Origin: an uncultured Mediterraneibacter sp.
GTDB lineage: Bacteria > Bacillota > Clostridia > Lachnospirales > Lachnospiraceae
Length of the DNA: 54,859 nucleotides
NCBI GenBank assembly: GCA_944381125.1
Contig: CALWKB010000022.1
Span: 1-54,859, forward strand
Reading direction: 5' to 3'
Shown: in pieces, positions 42,867 to 52,465 of the stretch
Numbering within the stretch: the first letter of the stretch is position 1
Layout: every line of letters begins with the position of its first letter
Notes under the pieces: generated by a model
What the model saw: the letters and a program-made list of their open reading frames with translations, nothing else
Database searches by the model: none
Told to the model about the DNA's origin: nothing
Program-made: the position numbers and the translations under genes

Positions 42867-45257
42867 ATGAAGTACGATATTTTTATAAGCTATCGACGCG
42901 ACGGGGGAGATACGCTTGCACAGCTGATTTATGACCGCCTCACAGACCGCGGTTACAGCGTCTTCCTTGATATCGAATCTCTTCGTTCGGGCAAGTTTAA
43001 TGAAAAACTCTTTTCAGTGATTGACGAGTGCGGGGACGTGGTTGTTATTCTGCCGCCGGACGCACTGGAGCGATGCCGTAATGAAGGCGACTGGCTGTAT
43101 CTGGAGCTGACCCACGCGATGAAAGAACGCAAAAATATAATTCCTGTTATGATGAAGGGATTTGAATGGCCGGAGGAACTGCCGGAAGGCCTTGAGGAAC
43201 TGCGCCAGTTTAACGGAATACAGGACAGCAAAGATTATTTTGATGCCGTAATCGATAAAATGACGTCGCTTCTGCACAGCCGCCCTGTCCTGTTTGGCGC
43301 CGTAAGAAAAAAACTGCATAAAAAGAGACCACATATTAATATCAGGGAAAAGGCGCGGCGCGGGAAAAAACTGCTGATCGCGGCGGCGGCGCTTCTGCTG
43401 GCAGGCGTTCTGGCTTTTACTGTTCCACGTGCGTATCGGGAACATCAGCTTCGGGAAATGGCGGAAAATGTAGATATAATGCTGTATCCGGGCGAAGAAA
43501 TGAGTGCATCGGCGTATTATGACGCACAGGAAATATTGAAACAGCGGTTTGACATACTTGCAAAGGGCGAGGATTATGAGTTTACTGTAGATAATGACAG
43601 GATTCATGTTCTGATACCGCAGAAAGTTTTCCGCGGCGTCGCGCCGGATGAGGTTCTGACCAGTTATGTCGGGTGCGCGGCGGAACTGAGTGTTATAGGA
43701 TACACCGGCGGAGATACTGATTTCCGCTCGGCCAAAGCGGATCAGAGAGTGGATCTGGACCGGGAAGACATTGTGTCGCTGGAAAGAAAGACAGACTCCG
43801 GGGAAACGATAGGGATCGACCGGATAGATAAAGAGTCTTATGGTCTGGAAGAAGCAGATGAATACGAGTATTTTGAAATAACATTTTCAGAAGAAGCGGC
43901 CGGCAGGATAAGAGAGATGTACGGCGAACACGAAATATATTACCTGGGGCAGGATGTGGAAAGTGCGGAAAACGTGCTGTGTTTTTTCCAGATGCTTGCT
44001 TCAGACTCGCCGAATACTTTTTATATTGTTGATAATTACCAGGAAGAGACTTTTGGTGATCTGATGGAATTTAATTATCAGCATGAACCTTTTGAAGGGA
44101 GAATTGAGGCAAACTGCATTCCGGCTGTGGAATGGGAATGCATTTCCAGGACAGAGAATCCGGGCGAAAACCAGTGCGACATATGGGACATGGAGCAGCC
44201 GTACATAACGCTGGAACTTTACGCGGGAAGCGAAGAGATCGCGCCCGGCGAACTGCAGGATTATATGTCAAATCTGAAACAGAGGCTGGATACGCTGGAT
44301 ATGCCCTATGTTATTGGAAAAGCGGCTGGTTCCGGTTCCGAAAACAGCCTTGTGGTCCGGACGCAGACAGAGCGCATGGGAATGGAAAATGTAAGGCTTC
44401 TGTTCTCTTCATACGGACTGAAAGTAGAAGGCATGTACTATGATCTGATAAATTCATATGATATAAAAGGGATAGAATATGAAGAAAAGAGTGACGGAAC
44501 ATATCAGTTTTCGCTTGTGCTGAGCGACGATACGTCACATGACTGGTGGCAGGAAGATTATAATACTGCGGTAAAAGAGATATCTTCATCGGAAAGCAGC
44601 GAAATATATCTGATATACGATTTCAGCTACAGAATTGCGAAAGCTGATATAAATGAATCAGTGGACGGAATACGGATTATCTTTGACAATCTGTATTATC
44701 TGGGGCTGGATTCGATAGAAAAAGAGGATGTTTATCTTCTTGATTTTCTGAAGGAAATAGCGGAAACGCCGAAAATGTCAGCCGGCGGAACTTCTTATGC
44801 ATTGAAAAATTACAGGATTGACGGAGCGGAAAAAAACGCAGAAGAACCGACCGCAACTGAAAAGCTGCTGAAAAAGACTGAAGAATCAATACATTCGTCA
44901 TATCCGGAAGCAGAGGTGAGCTGTTACGCAGACACTCTCCAGGTGAAACTGAATATAGAGACAGGGGATCAATTCCCCGAAAATGTGAACAAGTCTATTC
45001 AGAAAATATACAGTACATGCGGTCTCACCTCAGGTGAATGGGAAAAAGCATCGATCCTTATCAGCGATGAAACTGGCGGACAGGTATATATTTCGATTGA
45101 ATCAGATAATACAAGTCACTGCATGGGATATAACGGGTATTATTCGGGAGATGCACTCAGCCCTTACCGGGAGGAGTTTGAGCAGATTCTGCGTACAGAT
45201 CCTTTTTACACGCAGACAATAAAGGAAATGTATGAAGACGCATGGACGTTTTACTGA
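42867..45257 (+). CDS. Membrane-spanning TIR protein with SecD-like ectodomain
   Basis: 796 residues. The N-terminal TIR domain (1-140, YDIFISYRRDGGD, catalytic candidate E80 in GDWLYLEL) is closely related to that of the preceding gene. A basic linker and a single TM helix (about 169-187) lead to an ectodomain of about 600 residues. Its segments SASAYYDAQEILKQRFDIL and RIHVLIPQKVFRGVAPDEV resemble the periplasmic P1/base repeats of SecD-type proteins. TIR in the cytoplasm and a large external domain give it the topology of a receptor. It has its own promoter and stands alone. Confidence 0.87.
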   Translation: MKYDIFISYRRDGGDTLAQLIYDRLTDRGYSVFLDIESLRSGKFNEKLFSVIDECGDVVVILPPDALERCRNEGDWLYLELTHAMKERKNIIPVMMKGFEWPEELPEGLEELRQFNGIQDSKDYFDAVIDKMTSLLHSRPVLFGAVRKKLHKKRPHINIREKARRGKKLLIAAAALLLAGVLAFTVPRAYREHQLREMAENVDIMLYPGEEMSASAYYDAQEILKQRFDILAKGEDYEFTVDNDRIHVLIPQKVFRGVAPDEVLTSYVGCAAELSVIGYTGGDTDFRSAKADQRVDLDREDIVSLERKTDSGETIGIDRIDKESYGLEEADEYEYFEITFSEEAAGRIREMYGEHEIYYLGQDVESAENVLCFFQMLASDSPNTFYIVDNYQEETFGDLMEFNYQHEPFEGRIEANCIPAVEWECISRTENPGENQCDIWDMEQPYITLELYAGSEEIAPGELQDYMSNLKQRLDTLDMPYVIGKAAGSGSENSLVVRTQTERMGMENVRLLFSSYGLKVEGMYYDLINSYDIKGIEYEEKSDGTYQFSLVLSDDTSHDWWQEDYNTAVKEISSSESSEIYLIYDFSYRIAKADINESVDGIRIIFDNLYYLGLDSIEKEDVYLLDFLKEIAETPKMSAGGTSYALKNYRIDGAEKNAEEPTATEKLLKKTEESIHSSYPEAEVSCYADTLQVKLNIETGDQFPENVNKSIQKIYSTCGLTSGEWEKASILISDETGGQVYISIESDNTSHCMGYNGYYSGDALSPYREEFEQILRTDPFYTQTIKEMYEDAWTFY

Positions 45258-45293
45258 TAACGGTCAGAACAGAAGGCGGGGAAAATATATGCG

Positions 45294-45335
45294 GCAGGAT
45301 TCCGGCATTTATGCCGGGACCCTGCTATTTTAAAA
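45294..45335 (+). terminator. Stem-loop after second TIR gene
   Basis: GCAGG...CCTGC outside and CCGGCAT/ATGCCGG inside, followed by TATTTT. It lies 36 bases past the stop. Confidence 0.6.
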
Positions 45336-45436
45336 AAATTTTTACACGAACAGATTATAATGGTTACAGGACTTGCAGGTGGAAACCGGAATATCTGCAG
45401 CAAATATTGAAGTGAATAAGAAAGAGGGGGATTGTC

Positions 45437-46366
45437 ATGGACAAAAGAATTACATTTGATATACCGTATATCAAGCTGGTTTTTCAGGTGGAAATGGCAG
45501 AAAACGCAGTTTTTCCAAAGACTAAAACCGCGGCGCTGCGAGGCGGCATGGGAGAGATGCTGCTCAGACAGAACTGCATCAGTGACTGGAAGTGTGAAGC
45601 CTGCCGTTTCAACAAAGCGTGTGTTGTAAGGCATACCTTCTATTCATATATGGAGATGAAACCGCCATATATGACAGGAGAGGAAAGTGTGGGATATCTG
45701 ATTGAATGTCAGGATAATCGTACAAGTCTCAGAAAAGGAGAACGCTTTGAATTTACTTTAGTGCTGTTTGGCGAAAGCATTGTTTTCTTTAATATTTATC
45801 TGCAGGCATTCTGCCAGCTGGGAGCGGCAGGAATAGGAAAACATCACGTACGGTTTTATATTCGCGAGGTGCGCAATACCCAGGATGAGCCGATTGTCCG
45901 GGACAATGAGGTTGACATGAGAAAGTATTGTGCCGGCACATTAAACGAGTATATCAGACAAAGAAAAAAAGAGCTGACAGGCAGAAGTGGAGACTGGCTC
46001 CTGATATTTCATACCCCGTTGTGCATGAAATATGAAAAAAAGTATATGGAAAAATTTATGGGAGAAGCATTGGTAAGAGGCGCCGCAAGAAGAACTCAGA
46101 TGCTCAGCTATTATGTGGGGACGGCAGCAGATATTCCGGGATTTTCTGCATATCCGGAAATCAAAGAGCAGACGGTCAGGGCGGAAACTGTTCCGCGATA
46201 TTCCGGGACGCAGGATTCCCGGATACTACTTCGCGGAATAAGCGGACAGGCAGTATTTGACAAAATGCCGGACGAATGCCTGGATTATCTGATCGCAGGC
46301 GAACTGACACACATGGGGAAAAATACCAGCTTTGGATTTGGAAAATACAGACTGGAAAGGAAATAA
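45437..46366 (+). CDS. cas6: Cas6 pre-crRNA endoribonuclease
   Basis: 309 residues. The RAMP fold ends with the glycine-rich loop HMGKNTSFGFGKYRLE typical of the Cas6 C-terminal domain. The N-terminal half has the cysteine cluster CEACRFNKACVVRH seen in many PF10040 Cas6 proteins. It cuts the CRISPR repeat in the precursor RNA to make crRNAs. Candidate catalytic histidines are present, but I cannot choose among them. RBS GAGGGGG lies 8-14 bases upstream. It sits 39 bases before the CARF-HEPN gene in one unit, and no array is seen in the window. Confidence 0.88.
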   Translation: MDKRITFDIPYIKLVFQVEMAENAVFPKTKTAALRGGMGEMLLRQNCISDWKCEACRFNKACVVRHTFYSYMEMKPPYMTGEESVGYLIECQDNRTSLRKGERFEFTLVLFGESIVFFNIYLQAFCQLGAAGIGKHHVRFYIREVRNTQDEPIVRDNEVDMRKYCAGTLNEYIRQRKKELTGRSGDWLLIFHTPLCMKYEKKYMEKFMGEALVRGAARRTQMLSYYVGTAADIPGFSAYPEIKEQTVRAETVPRYSGTQDSRILLRGISGQAVFDKMPDECLDYLIAGELTHMGKNTSFGFGKYRLERK

Positions 46367-46405
46367 GTAAAAACAATGCGGGGAAAAGCAGGAGGTAATA
46401 AGAAA

Positions 46406-48451
46406 ATGAGGAAAAAGAACTTCAGAAGAAATATACTGGTTGCCCAGATCGGAAAAGGAACTTATATCGAAACAAGATATGCAGTTCTGGAGAAAGGCCG
46501 GGAAGAACCGGCGGAATGCAGGATCAGTCATGATACGGTCCCTACAGGCTATACATTCGAGGCAGTGCTTAATGAGATTCAAAATAAAAAAGAAGTAAAA
46601 ATAGATACAGTAGTGCTGATCGGAACAGCCACATCTTACTGGGGATCTGTATGCGAATATTATCTTGCAGGAGGAAAAAGCGAGGGTGAGAAAGCAGCTG
46701 ATTTCCAAAAACTTTGTGAACGGATGGGAAAGGCAATACTTATTCCGAAGGAGTCTCCCAAAAAGACAGAATATGCTGTTTCTGGGATAGACACGGACGA
46801 ATTTGTACACGAACAGGTAGAGAAAGTCCTGACCGAACTGATACGGGAAAAGACAGGATACGATATAAAGGTCAGGATTATAATTCTGAAAAAAGGAATC
46901 GCCAAAAACGAAACTGTTGAGAACTTTGATCTTCTTCAGTCAGGTATAGAACGTGTTGTTGAAGAATTTGATTTTGGCAGCGGGCAGCAGCAAACACCTC
47001 AAATCGGTATTTATCTTGATATATCCAATGGATTCCGTTCGCTTCCAACATATATATACAGCTTTTTGAATTATCTGACAAGAATCAGAGGTGAAGATTA
47101 CCGTTTGTATATGTATTATGGTATGTTTGAAGCCAAAGCAGGCTATGAAGGCCGGCAGGAAGAGTATGCGCCGTTGGTGGAGCTGGACGAAGTTACAGAC
47201 CTGATGCAGTGGATCAATGCGGTGAATGAGTTCCACAATATGGGAGCGGTTACAGAACTGATCCGTATATTTGAGGAACCGGGGCATAAGGACTGGAACC
47301 TTCCGGTCACGGACAGAAGATACCAGGAACAGTATAAGGATCTGAAAACAGTCTTCAAAATGTTTGAATATGCATCCAATGCACATAATCTGAAAACACT
47401 GGAAGAGACAATAGATATCCTGATTTCGCTGGAGAATCTCGATAAGATGTCCGGACATGAAGCTCTGCCAAGACAGGCAAGGCTGATGTTAAGAGAAATT
47501 GCGAGAGATTTCGGGTTAAGATTTACTGAGAACAATATTCCGGAGAAGTTCCGGAGAAGATTCAGGTACAGTAATCTGACGCTGCGGCTTGCGGAGTGGT
47601 TCTATGACCAGAGAAGGATCGGAAGCGCGGCGATTGCCGTTATGGAGGGGATTACCACATACCTTATGGAACGATTTTGTGATCCTTGCAGTAATGGGAA
47701 ATATAATATGGACATTATAGAAAAGTATTCCCTGCGGGAGCCGGTCAAGCAGGTGCTTATGGACTCTGTTCAGAATGCGGAAAACAGGCAGGAAGATACA
47801 GATGACTGGAAAAATGTGGCCGGAGCTTATGACAGCATCCGGAAAAATATCAGGAATATTGGCGCGCATATCCTGTATGAGGATACGGCGCCGGGCGAAG
47901 TGAACGAGTATGAAGAACATGTCAGAAACGTGCTGGATATTATGTTTCAGGATATGCAGAAAGAAGATCGGGATTCTGTATTTGGCTTCCTGAAGGAAAA
48001 TCTGACGGCAAAATATGCAGAAGCACAGAGAAGGGAAAAGTATAAAGCTGACCGGGCGGCAGCAGGGAAGGAGAAACTTCCGAAAGTATTTATCAACTGC
48101 TCCAACCATCCGTCGTCAGAGTGGAGCGATGAACAGAAGAACGCTGCCGGAAGAGATGGAAAGGTTGAAATCGTAGATATACTTTTCCCGGAGGTTGATC
48201 CTCACTGGGGGCAGAAAAAAATCAAATCAAAGGCAGAAGAGGTCTGTAAGAAAATATACGGGTACAATATAGACAGAGTGATGTGTCAGGGGGAATTTAC
48301 CCTTTCATACCAGATCATCAGAGAACTGAAAGGGAACGGGATCAACGTTGTCGCGGCGTGCAGCAGAAGGGAGACAAAGGAGTGCAGGAAAGAGGACGGA
48401 ACAACAGAGAAGAAAACAGTATTTCGGTTTGAAAAATTCCGGAAATACTGA
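46406..48451 (+). CDS. CARF-HEPN RNase (Csx1/TM1812 type) with fused candidate ring-nuclease domain
   Basis: 681 residues. The N-terminal CARF domain of the TM1812 group shows NILVAQIGKGTYIETRY, LIGTATSYWG and LDISNGFRSLP. A helical HEPN domain carries the RNase motif R483-x4-H488 (RNIGAH). Residues about 560-681 form an extra alpha/beta domain (VFINCSNHPSSEWSDEQ, then GEFTLSYQIIRELKGNGINV, VVAACSRRE) whose layout resembles the small Csx15/Csx16/Csx20-like ring-nuclease families. Expected role: bind cyclic oligoadenylate from Cas10, cut RNA through HEPN, and possibly degrade the messenger in the same chain. ATG 46406 is set by AGGAGGT; ATG 46376 lacks one. Confidence 0.85.
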   Translation: MRKKNFRRNILVAQIGKGTYIETRYAVLEKGREEPAECRISHDTVPTGYTFEAVLNEIQNKKEVKIDTVVLIGTATSYWGSVCEYYLAGGKSEGEKAADFQKLCERMGKAILIPKESPKKTEYAVSGIDTDEFVHEQVEKVLTELIREKTGYDIKVRIIILKKGIAKNETVENFDLLQSGIERVVEEFDFGSGQQQTPQIGIYLDISNGFRSLPTYIYSFLNYLTRIRGEDYRLYMYYGMFEAKAGYEGRQEEYAPLVELDEVTDLMQWINAVNEFHNMGAVTELIRIFEEPGHKDWNLPVTDRRYQEQYKDLKTVFKMFEYASNAHNLKTLEETIDILISLENLDKMSGHEALPRQARLMLREIARDFGLRFTENNIPEKFRRRFRYSNLTLRLAEWFYDQRRIGSAAIAVMEGITTYLMERFCDPCSNGKYNMDIIEKYSLREPVKQVLMDSVQNAENRQEDTDDWKNVAGAYDSIRKNIRNIGAHILYEDTAPGEVNEYEEHVRNVLDIMFQDMQKEDRDSVFGFLKENLTAKYAEAQRREKYKADRAAAGKEKLPKVFINCSNHPSSEWSDEQKNAAGRDGKVEIVDILFPEVDPHWGQKKIKSKAEEVCKKIYGYNIDRVMCQGEFTLSYQIIRELKGNGINVVAACSRRETKECRKEDGTTEKKTVFRFEKFRKY

Positions 48452-48481
48452 AAAATATTCAGAAAAAATTCCGGTTTAAGT

Positions 48482-48509
48482 TTGAATGTCGGCGCATTAA
48501 CGTTATAAT
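48482..48509 (+). promoter_or_regulatory. Promoter of Cas10 operon
   Basis: TTGAAT, 16 bases, TATAAT, 56 bases before cas10. The interference genes can thus be expressed apart from cas6 and the effector. Confidence 0.7.
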
Positions 48510-48564
48510 AAGATAAAGTGCGTCGAAAAACGGCATACGGCGTCAGGAAAGGAGTACGGGTAAT

Positions 48565-50199
48565 ATGGAGGATAAGGGATATATTCTTGCAATGTACGAT
48601 ATCCGGGGAAAACAGGATTATATCTACAAAAGTAATAAGATCAAGGAGATCGTCGGCGGGTCTTATATCATAAGAGACTGTTTTGACGACTGCCTGTTCC
48701 CGGCAGCAGAGGAATGCTCCGGTAAAGGCATCTTCAGTTACCGGAGAAAAGAAAAGAAAGAAGACTCGGATGATTTTACAGCGGAGCGTTTTGAGAAACG
48801 GCTGGAAGAAGGCTATATCGGAGAGGTGATTTATGACGGCGGCGGGAATTTTTTTGTTTTATATAAAACCCATGATATATACAGGGAAGTAAACCGCCGG
48901 TTTTATCATAAACTTCTGGAGCATACATATTCTCTGCGCGTCCTGACGACGTATATCAGTGATGTTGATTTTGAAGATTATCCGGGCGACCGGAAAAGGC
49001 TGTATGAAGAACATCACAGGAGAGAGCAGGCAGAGAGTATGATCAGTCCGGTCAATACACTTCCCATAGTCCAGACAGATTACAGAACGTCTCTTCCGCT
49101 TGCCAAACTGCAGTATATAGGAGACGGCAAAGAAGGAAGGGATGAAAAGGTAAGTCTGGAAAGCAAGAAAAAATATGAAAAGTATGCTCAGATTGAAAAA
49201 AGCGGAAAAGAAGACCGTCAGATCCAGGGGACCAGGCTGCTTGATGAACTGATCACGAAGAAAGGCGAGGAAAGCCTTCTGGCAGTTATCTATATAGATG
49301 GAAATAATATGGGAGCTCAGGTAGAAAAATGCCTGAAAAAAGCTGACGGAACGGCATATACATCATATGAAGACTGTGTAAAAGCTCTCAGGCAGTTCTC
49401 ATCAGAGATACAGCAGCATTACATAACTGACAGGATCCGGGACGTAGATGTCCTGCTGAGTGAAAAGGAGAACGGAAAACGCAGGTTCGTTATATATGCG
49501 GGAGATGAAGTAACATTCATCTGCAACGCCAGAAATGCTTATGATGTCGCGATGGAATATCTTACAAAGCTGGCGGAAAGCCCGGCGGAAGGGACGGTAA
49601 GAACTTCCTGCGCAGGAATAGCGGTTTTCCACAGCCATGCCCCGTTTACGGAAGCGTACAGGATTGCTGAGGAATGCTGTGAATCCGGCAAGAAGCTGAT
49701 GAAACAGGAGAAAATAGAATGCGCGAGCCTGATAGATTTTCATTATTGTCAGGGGGCGTTCGGCACTTCTCTTGAAGAGATCAGAAAGGAAGAAGATACG
49801 GAAGACAGCAGCCGTCCGTGGTTCGTGTATTGCGGCGGCAGCCGGTCCGATATAGAAACGTCACAGTCTTCAGAAAAAACCGGATATATAACCAGCGGGA
49901 CTGTCCGGATGATGCAGGAAATGTTGAACAGGGCCGGGAGGAGCAATATCAAGAATCTTGCGATCAGTGCAAAAAAGAGTGCTGCTGATTTTAAATCTGA
50001 ACTGGAGCGGATCCGTGCCCATCAGCCTGACGACAAACCTGACAAAAAAATAGATTTCTCGCTGGGAGGAAGGCTGAATGATGAGATGCAGAAAAAACTG
50101 ATCTATGACATGGTAATTGTTTACGACCTCTGGTTTGCACAGGACGAAACAAAAACCGCGGAGGATCAGGACGAAAGTATGGAGAAGGGGGAAGCATAA
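48565..50199 (+). CDS. cas10: HD-less Cas10 large subunit with AGDE cyclase motif
   Basis: 544 residues, short for Cas10. It begins directly with the first palm domain (YDIRGKQDYIYKSNKIKEIV, then DGGGN at 91-95); no N-terminal HD nuclease is present. The second palm has D245 in YIDGNNMG and the catalytic turn YAGDEV (311-316), a variant of GGDD that keeps two acids (D314, E315), so cyclic oligoadenylate synthesis is likely retained. A helical C-terminal domain follows. HD loss means no ssDNA cleavage from this subunit. It is the first gene of the effector operon, followed one base later by the Cas7-Cas5-Cas11 gene. Confidence 0.9.
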   Translation: MEDKGYILAMYDIRGKQDYIYKSNKIKEIVGGSYIIRDCFDDCLFPAAEECSGKGIFSYRRKEKKEDSDDFTAERFEKRLEEGYIGEVIYDGGGNFFVLYKTHDIYREVNRRFYHKLLEHTYSLRVLTTYISDVDFEDYPGDRKRLYEEHHRREQAESMISPVNTLPIVQTDYRTSLPLAKLQYIGDGKEGRDEKVSLESKKKYEKYAQIEKSGKEDRQIQGTRLLDELITKKGEESLLAVIYIDGNNMGAQVEKCLKKADGTAYTSYEDCVKALRQFSSEIQQHYITDRIRDVDVLLSEKENGKRRFVIYAGDEVTFICNARNAYDVAMEYLTKLAESPAEGTVRTSCAGIAVFHSHAPFTEAYRIAEECCESGKKLMKQEKIECASLIDFHYCQGAFGTSLEEIRKEEDTEDSSRPWFVYCGGSRSDIETSQSSEKTGYITSGTVRMMQEMLNRAGRSNIKNLAISAKKSAADFKSELERIRAHQPDDKPDKKIDFSLGGRLNDEMQKKLIYDMVIVYDLWFAQDETKTAEDQDESMEKGEA

Positions 50200-50200
50200 G

Positions 50201-52465
50201 ATGAGTGACAGAAAATACAGACTGGTCATTACCCTGAAGTCAGATTTATGCATTGGTTCCGGTTATTCTTATGCAGGGATCATTGACAGTGATATCTGTT
50301 ATGATGAATACGGGCTCCCGTATATTCCGGCCCGGCGCCTGAAAGGATGTCTTAAAGACGCAGCGGAACTGATCGGATTATCAGAAGACAAGATCTCGGA
50401 CTTGTTCGGAAACAGCGGAGCTGACAAAGTTAAGGGGATCCATATTGATAACGGCTATATTGATCACTATGAAGAGATCAGACATGATATCGGGAAGCTG
50501 GGAAAAGAGTTCAGGAAATACATTACGCCCCAGAGCATTCTCGGGCAGTTTACGGCTGTGAAGGCGCAGACAAAGATCGGAGAGAATGGCGCGGCAGACG
50601 ACAATTCACTGAGATATACACGTACGGTCAATCATTACTCGCCACTGAATTTTGAAGAAATGAAATTTACAGCAAATGTTGCAGTGCCGGACAGTGTGTG
50701 TAAAGAAACATTTGAAAATGCAGTGAAAGCTCTTCGGAATATCGGGATGAACAGAAACCGCGGACTTGGAAGCGTACGGTGTGTCTTAGAGGACAGTCCT
50801 GAGAAGCTGCCGGACCGGAAGATCACATATATGGAAAATGAAACGGAATGTTCCGGTATCAGCGATGAAAAAGCGGCATATACGCTGAAGTATTCTGTGA
50901 AAAATGTCTCCCCTCTGGTCATGAGTACAAACAATGATTTCAAAACAGAGAAGTATATCAACGGGCGGAGTGTACTGGGCTTCTTTGCCGGCGCATATCT
51001 CAGGCCTGATGCCAGGAAGGCAGAGGATGATGAGTTTAAAGATATCTTCCTGAGAAACGAGGTGCTGTTCGGCGGTTTGTATCCGGCTGTAAAAAAAGAG
51101 GAAGGTACAGACATATATTATCCGGCGCCGTCATTTATCAACCGGTTAAAGAAAACAAAAAAATATGTAAATGTAAGCAAGGACGTTCCGAATAAGGAGG
51201 AAGAGTGCTCTGAATATGGAATCACTTCTGAATATGCATCGGGGAACGGCAATCAGCCAAAACGTCTGAAAGGGAAATTTGTATGTATGAAAGACGACGG
51301 GATCCTTGTAAAAGAGCCGGCGACAGATATTGTCTATCATCATACAAAAAAATCAAAAAGACAGACGTCTGCCGACGGAGATCTTCTTTATACTACAGAA
51401 GTACTGAGAGAGCAGCAGATTTTTGCAGGCGAGATAACCGGCAGCGGAAAGCAGCTCAAAATACTGGCAGAACTTCTGATAAAGAATACACCAAGGTTCG
51501 GTAAATCTAAGAGCGCACAGTATGGAACCTGTGTGCTTGCAGATGATCCGGTAATTATAAAAAAATCCGGAAAGAAAAGAATGTATAAAAAAGGAACACC
51601 TGTTCTTGCCGTACTGGAGAGCGACGCAGTGTTTGTAAACCAGGCGGGGTATACCGTAAGGTGCGATGAGGTAAGGAGACAGATCAGGGACAGCATTGAG
51701 ATCAAAGAAGATGACAGCAGCAAATGCTATTCAGAAATCGAGTCAGGAGTTCTGACCGGGTATTACGGCAAGTGGAATCTGAAACGGCCGGCAGTCCCGG
51801 CAGTAAAAGCGGGAAGTTCCTTTGAATTTATCCTTGCAGAGGATCTGGAGACGGATACAGATGTATTCTGGACGGGAGAAAATAACGGGGAAGGCTTCGG
51901 AAGAATACGGCTTATAGAAAATGACAGTTCCGGCTGCTGCATCAACGAAGCCGTGATTAATGAAGCGCCGTCGGACAAACCGGCGAAAGCGGCGCCGCTT
52001 TTCAGAAGGATCCTTATCGGAGAGGCTCGTGAGCGCCTGATGCAGCAGGCGGTCAATACAAAACTGAATTTCCGGAATGCGGCGTCACTCGGCAGGATTA
52101 CCCTGATGCTCTCCGAGAGCATGAGTGAAAATCCGAAAGATCCAAAGGCGGCGTATCATGAGTTTGTCCGCAGGATCCAGTCCATTAAGACGGATGATAC
52201 GAGAAAGAAAGCCGAGAAGATATTGAGGGAGCTTGTATGGAAAAAGAAAAATGCGGACAGCGAGGCGCTCGATGCGGCAGGACTTAAGTATCTCCCGCTG
52301 ACAGAGGAGCTGAGAGAGCCATATAACAGCTGCAAGGAAGCGGAAGGATCCAAGGAGTCATTTGAGACAGCGATGGCGGCTCTCTGGAGCGAATATCTTA
52401 TGGCCGTACTTGTACAGGAAAAATACAATCTGAAGCATGAGGAGGAGAGTCATGAAGAAGATTAA
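50201..52465 (+). CDS. Cas7-Cas5-Cas11 fusion (Csx10-like) subunit of III-Dv type complex
   Basis: 754 residues. Residues 1-205 form a Cas7-like RAMP (GSGYSYAGIIDSDICYDEYG, IPARRLKGCLKDAAE, RNRGLGSVRC). Residues about 225-580 form a Cas5/Csx10-like part with glycine-rich loops RFGKSKSAQYGTC and GENNGEGFGRIRL. Residues about 600-754 are wholly helical, starting RERLMQQAVNTKLN, as expected for the Cas11 small subunit. This order equals the Cas7-Cas5-Cas11 fusion of the Synechocystis III-Dv complex. It would hold the crRNA 5' handle and contact Cas10. No separate cas5 or cas11 gene is visible. ATG 50201 has GGGGGA upstream. Confidence 0.82.
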   Translation: MSDRKYRLVITLKSDLCIGSGYSYAGIIDSDICYDEYGLPYIPARRLKGCLKDAAELIGLSEDKISDLFGNSGADKVKGIHIDNGYIDHYEEIRHDIGKLGKEFRKYITPQSILGQFTAVKAQTKIGENGAADDNSLRYTRTVNHYSPLNFEEMKFTANVAVPDSVCKETFENAVKALRNIGMNRNRGLGSVRCVLEDSPEKLPDRKITYMENETECSGISDEKAAYTLKYSVKNVSPLVMSTNNDFKTEKYINGRSVLGFFAGAYLRPDARKAEDDEFKDIFLRNEVLFGGLYPAVKKEEGTDIYYPAPSFINRLKKTKKYVNVSKDVPNKEEECSEYGITSEYASGNGNQPKRLKGKFVCMKDDGILVKEPATDIVYHHTKKSKRQTSADGDLLYTTEVLREQQIFAGEITGSGKQLKILAELLIKNTPRFGKSKSAQYGTCVLADDPVIIKKSGKKRMYKKGTPVLAVLESDAVFVNQAGYTVRCDEVRRQIRDSIEIKEDDSSKCYSEIESGVLTGYYGKWNLKRPAVPAVKAGSSFEFILAEDLETDTDVFWTGENNGEGFGRIRLIENDSSGCCINEAVINEAPSDKPAKAAPLFRRILIGEARERLMQQAVNTKLNFRNAASLGRITLMLSESMSENPKDPKAAYHEFVRRIQSIKTDDTRKKAEKILRELVWKKKNADSEALDAAGLKYLPLTEELREPYNSCKEAEGSKESFETAMAALWSEYLMAVLVQEKYNLKHEEESHEED

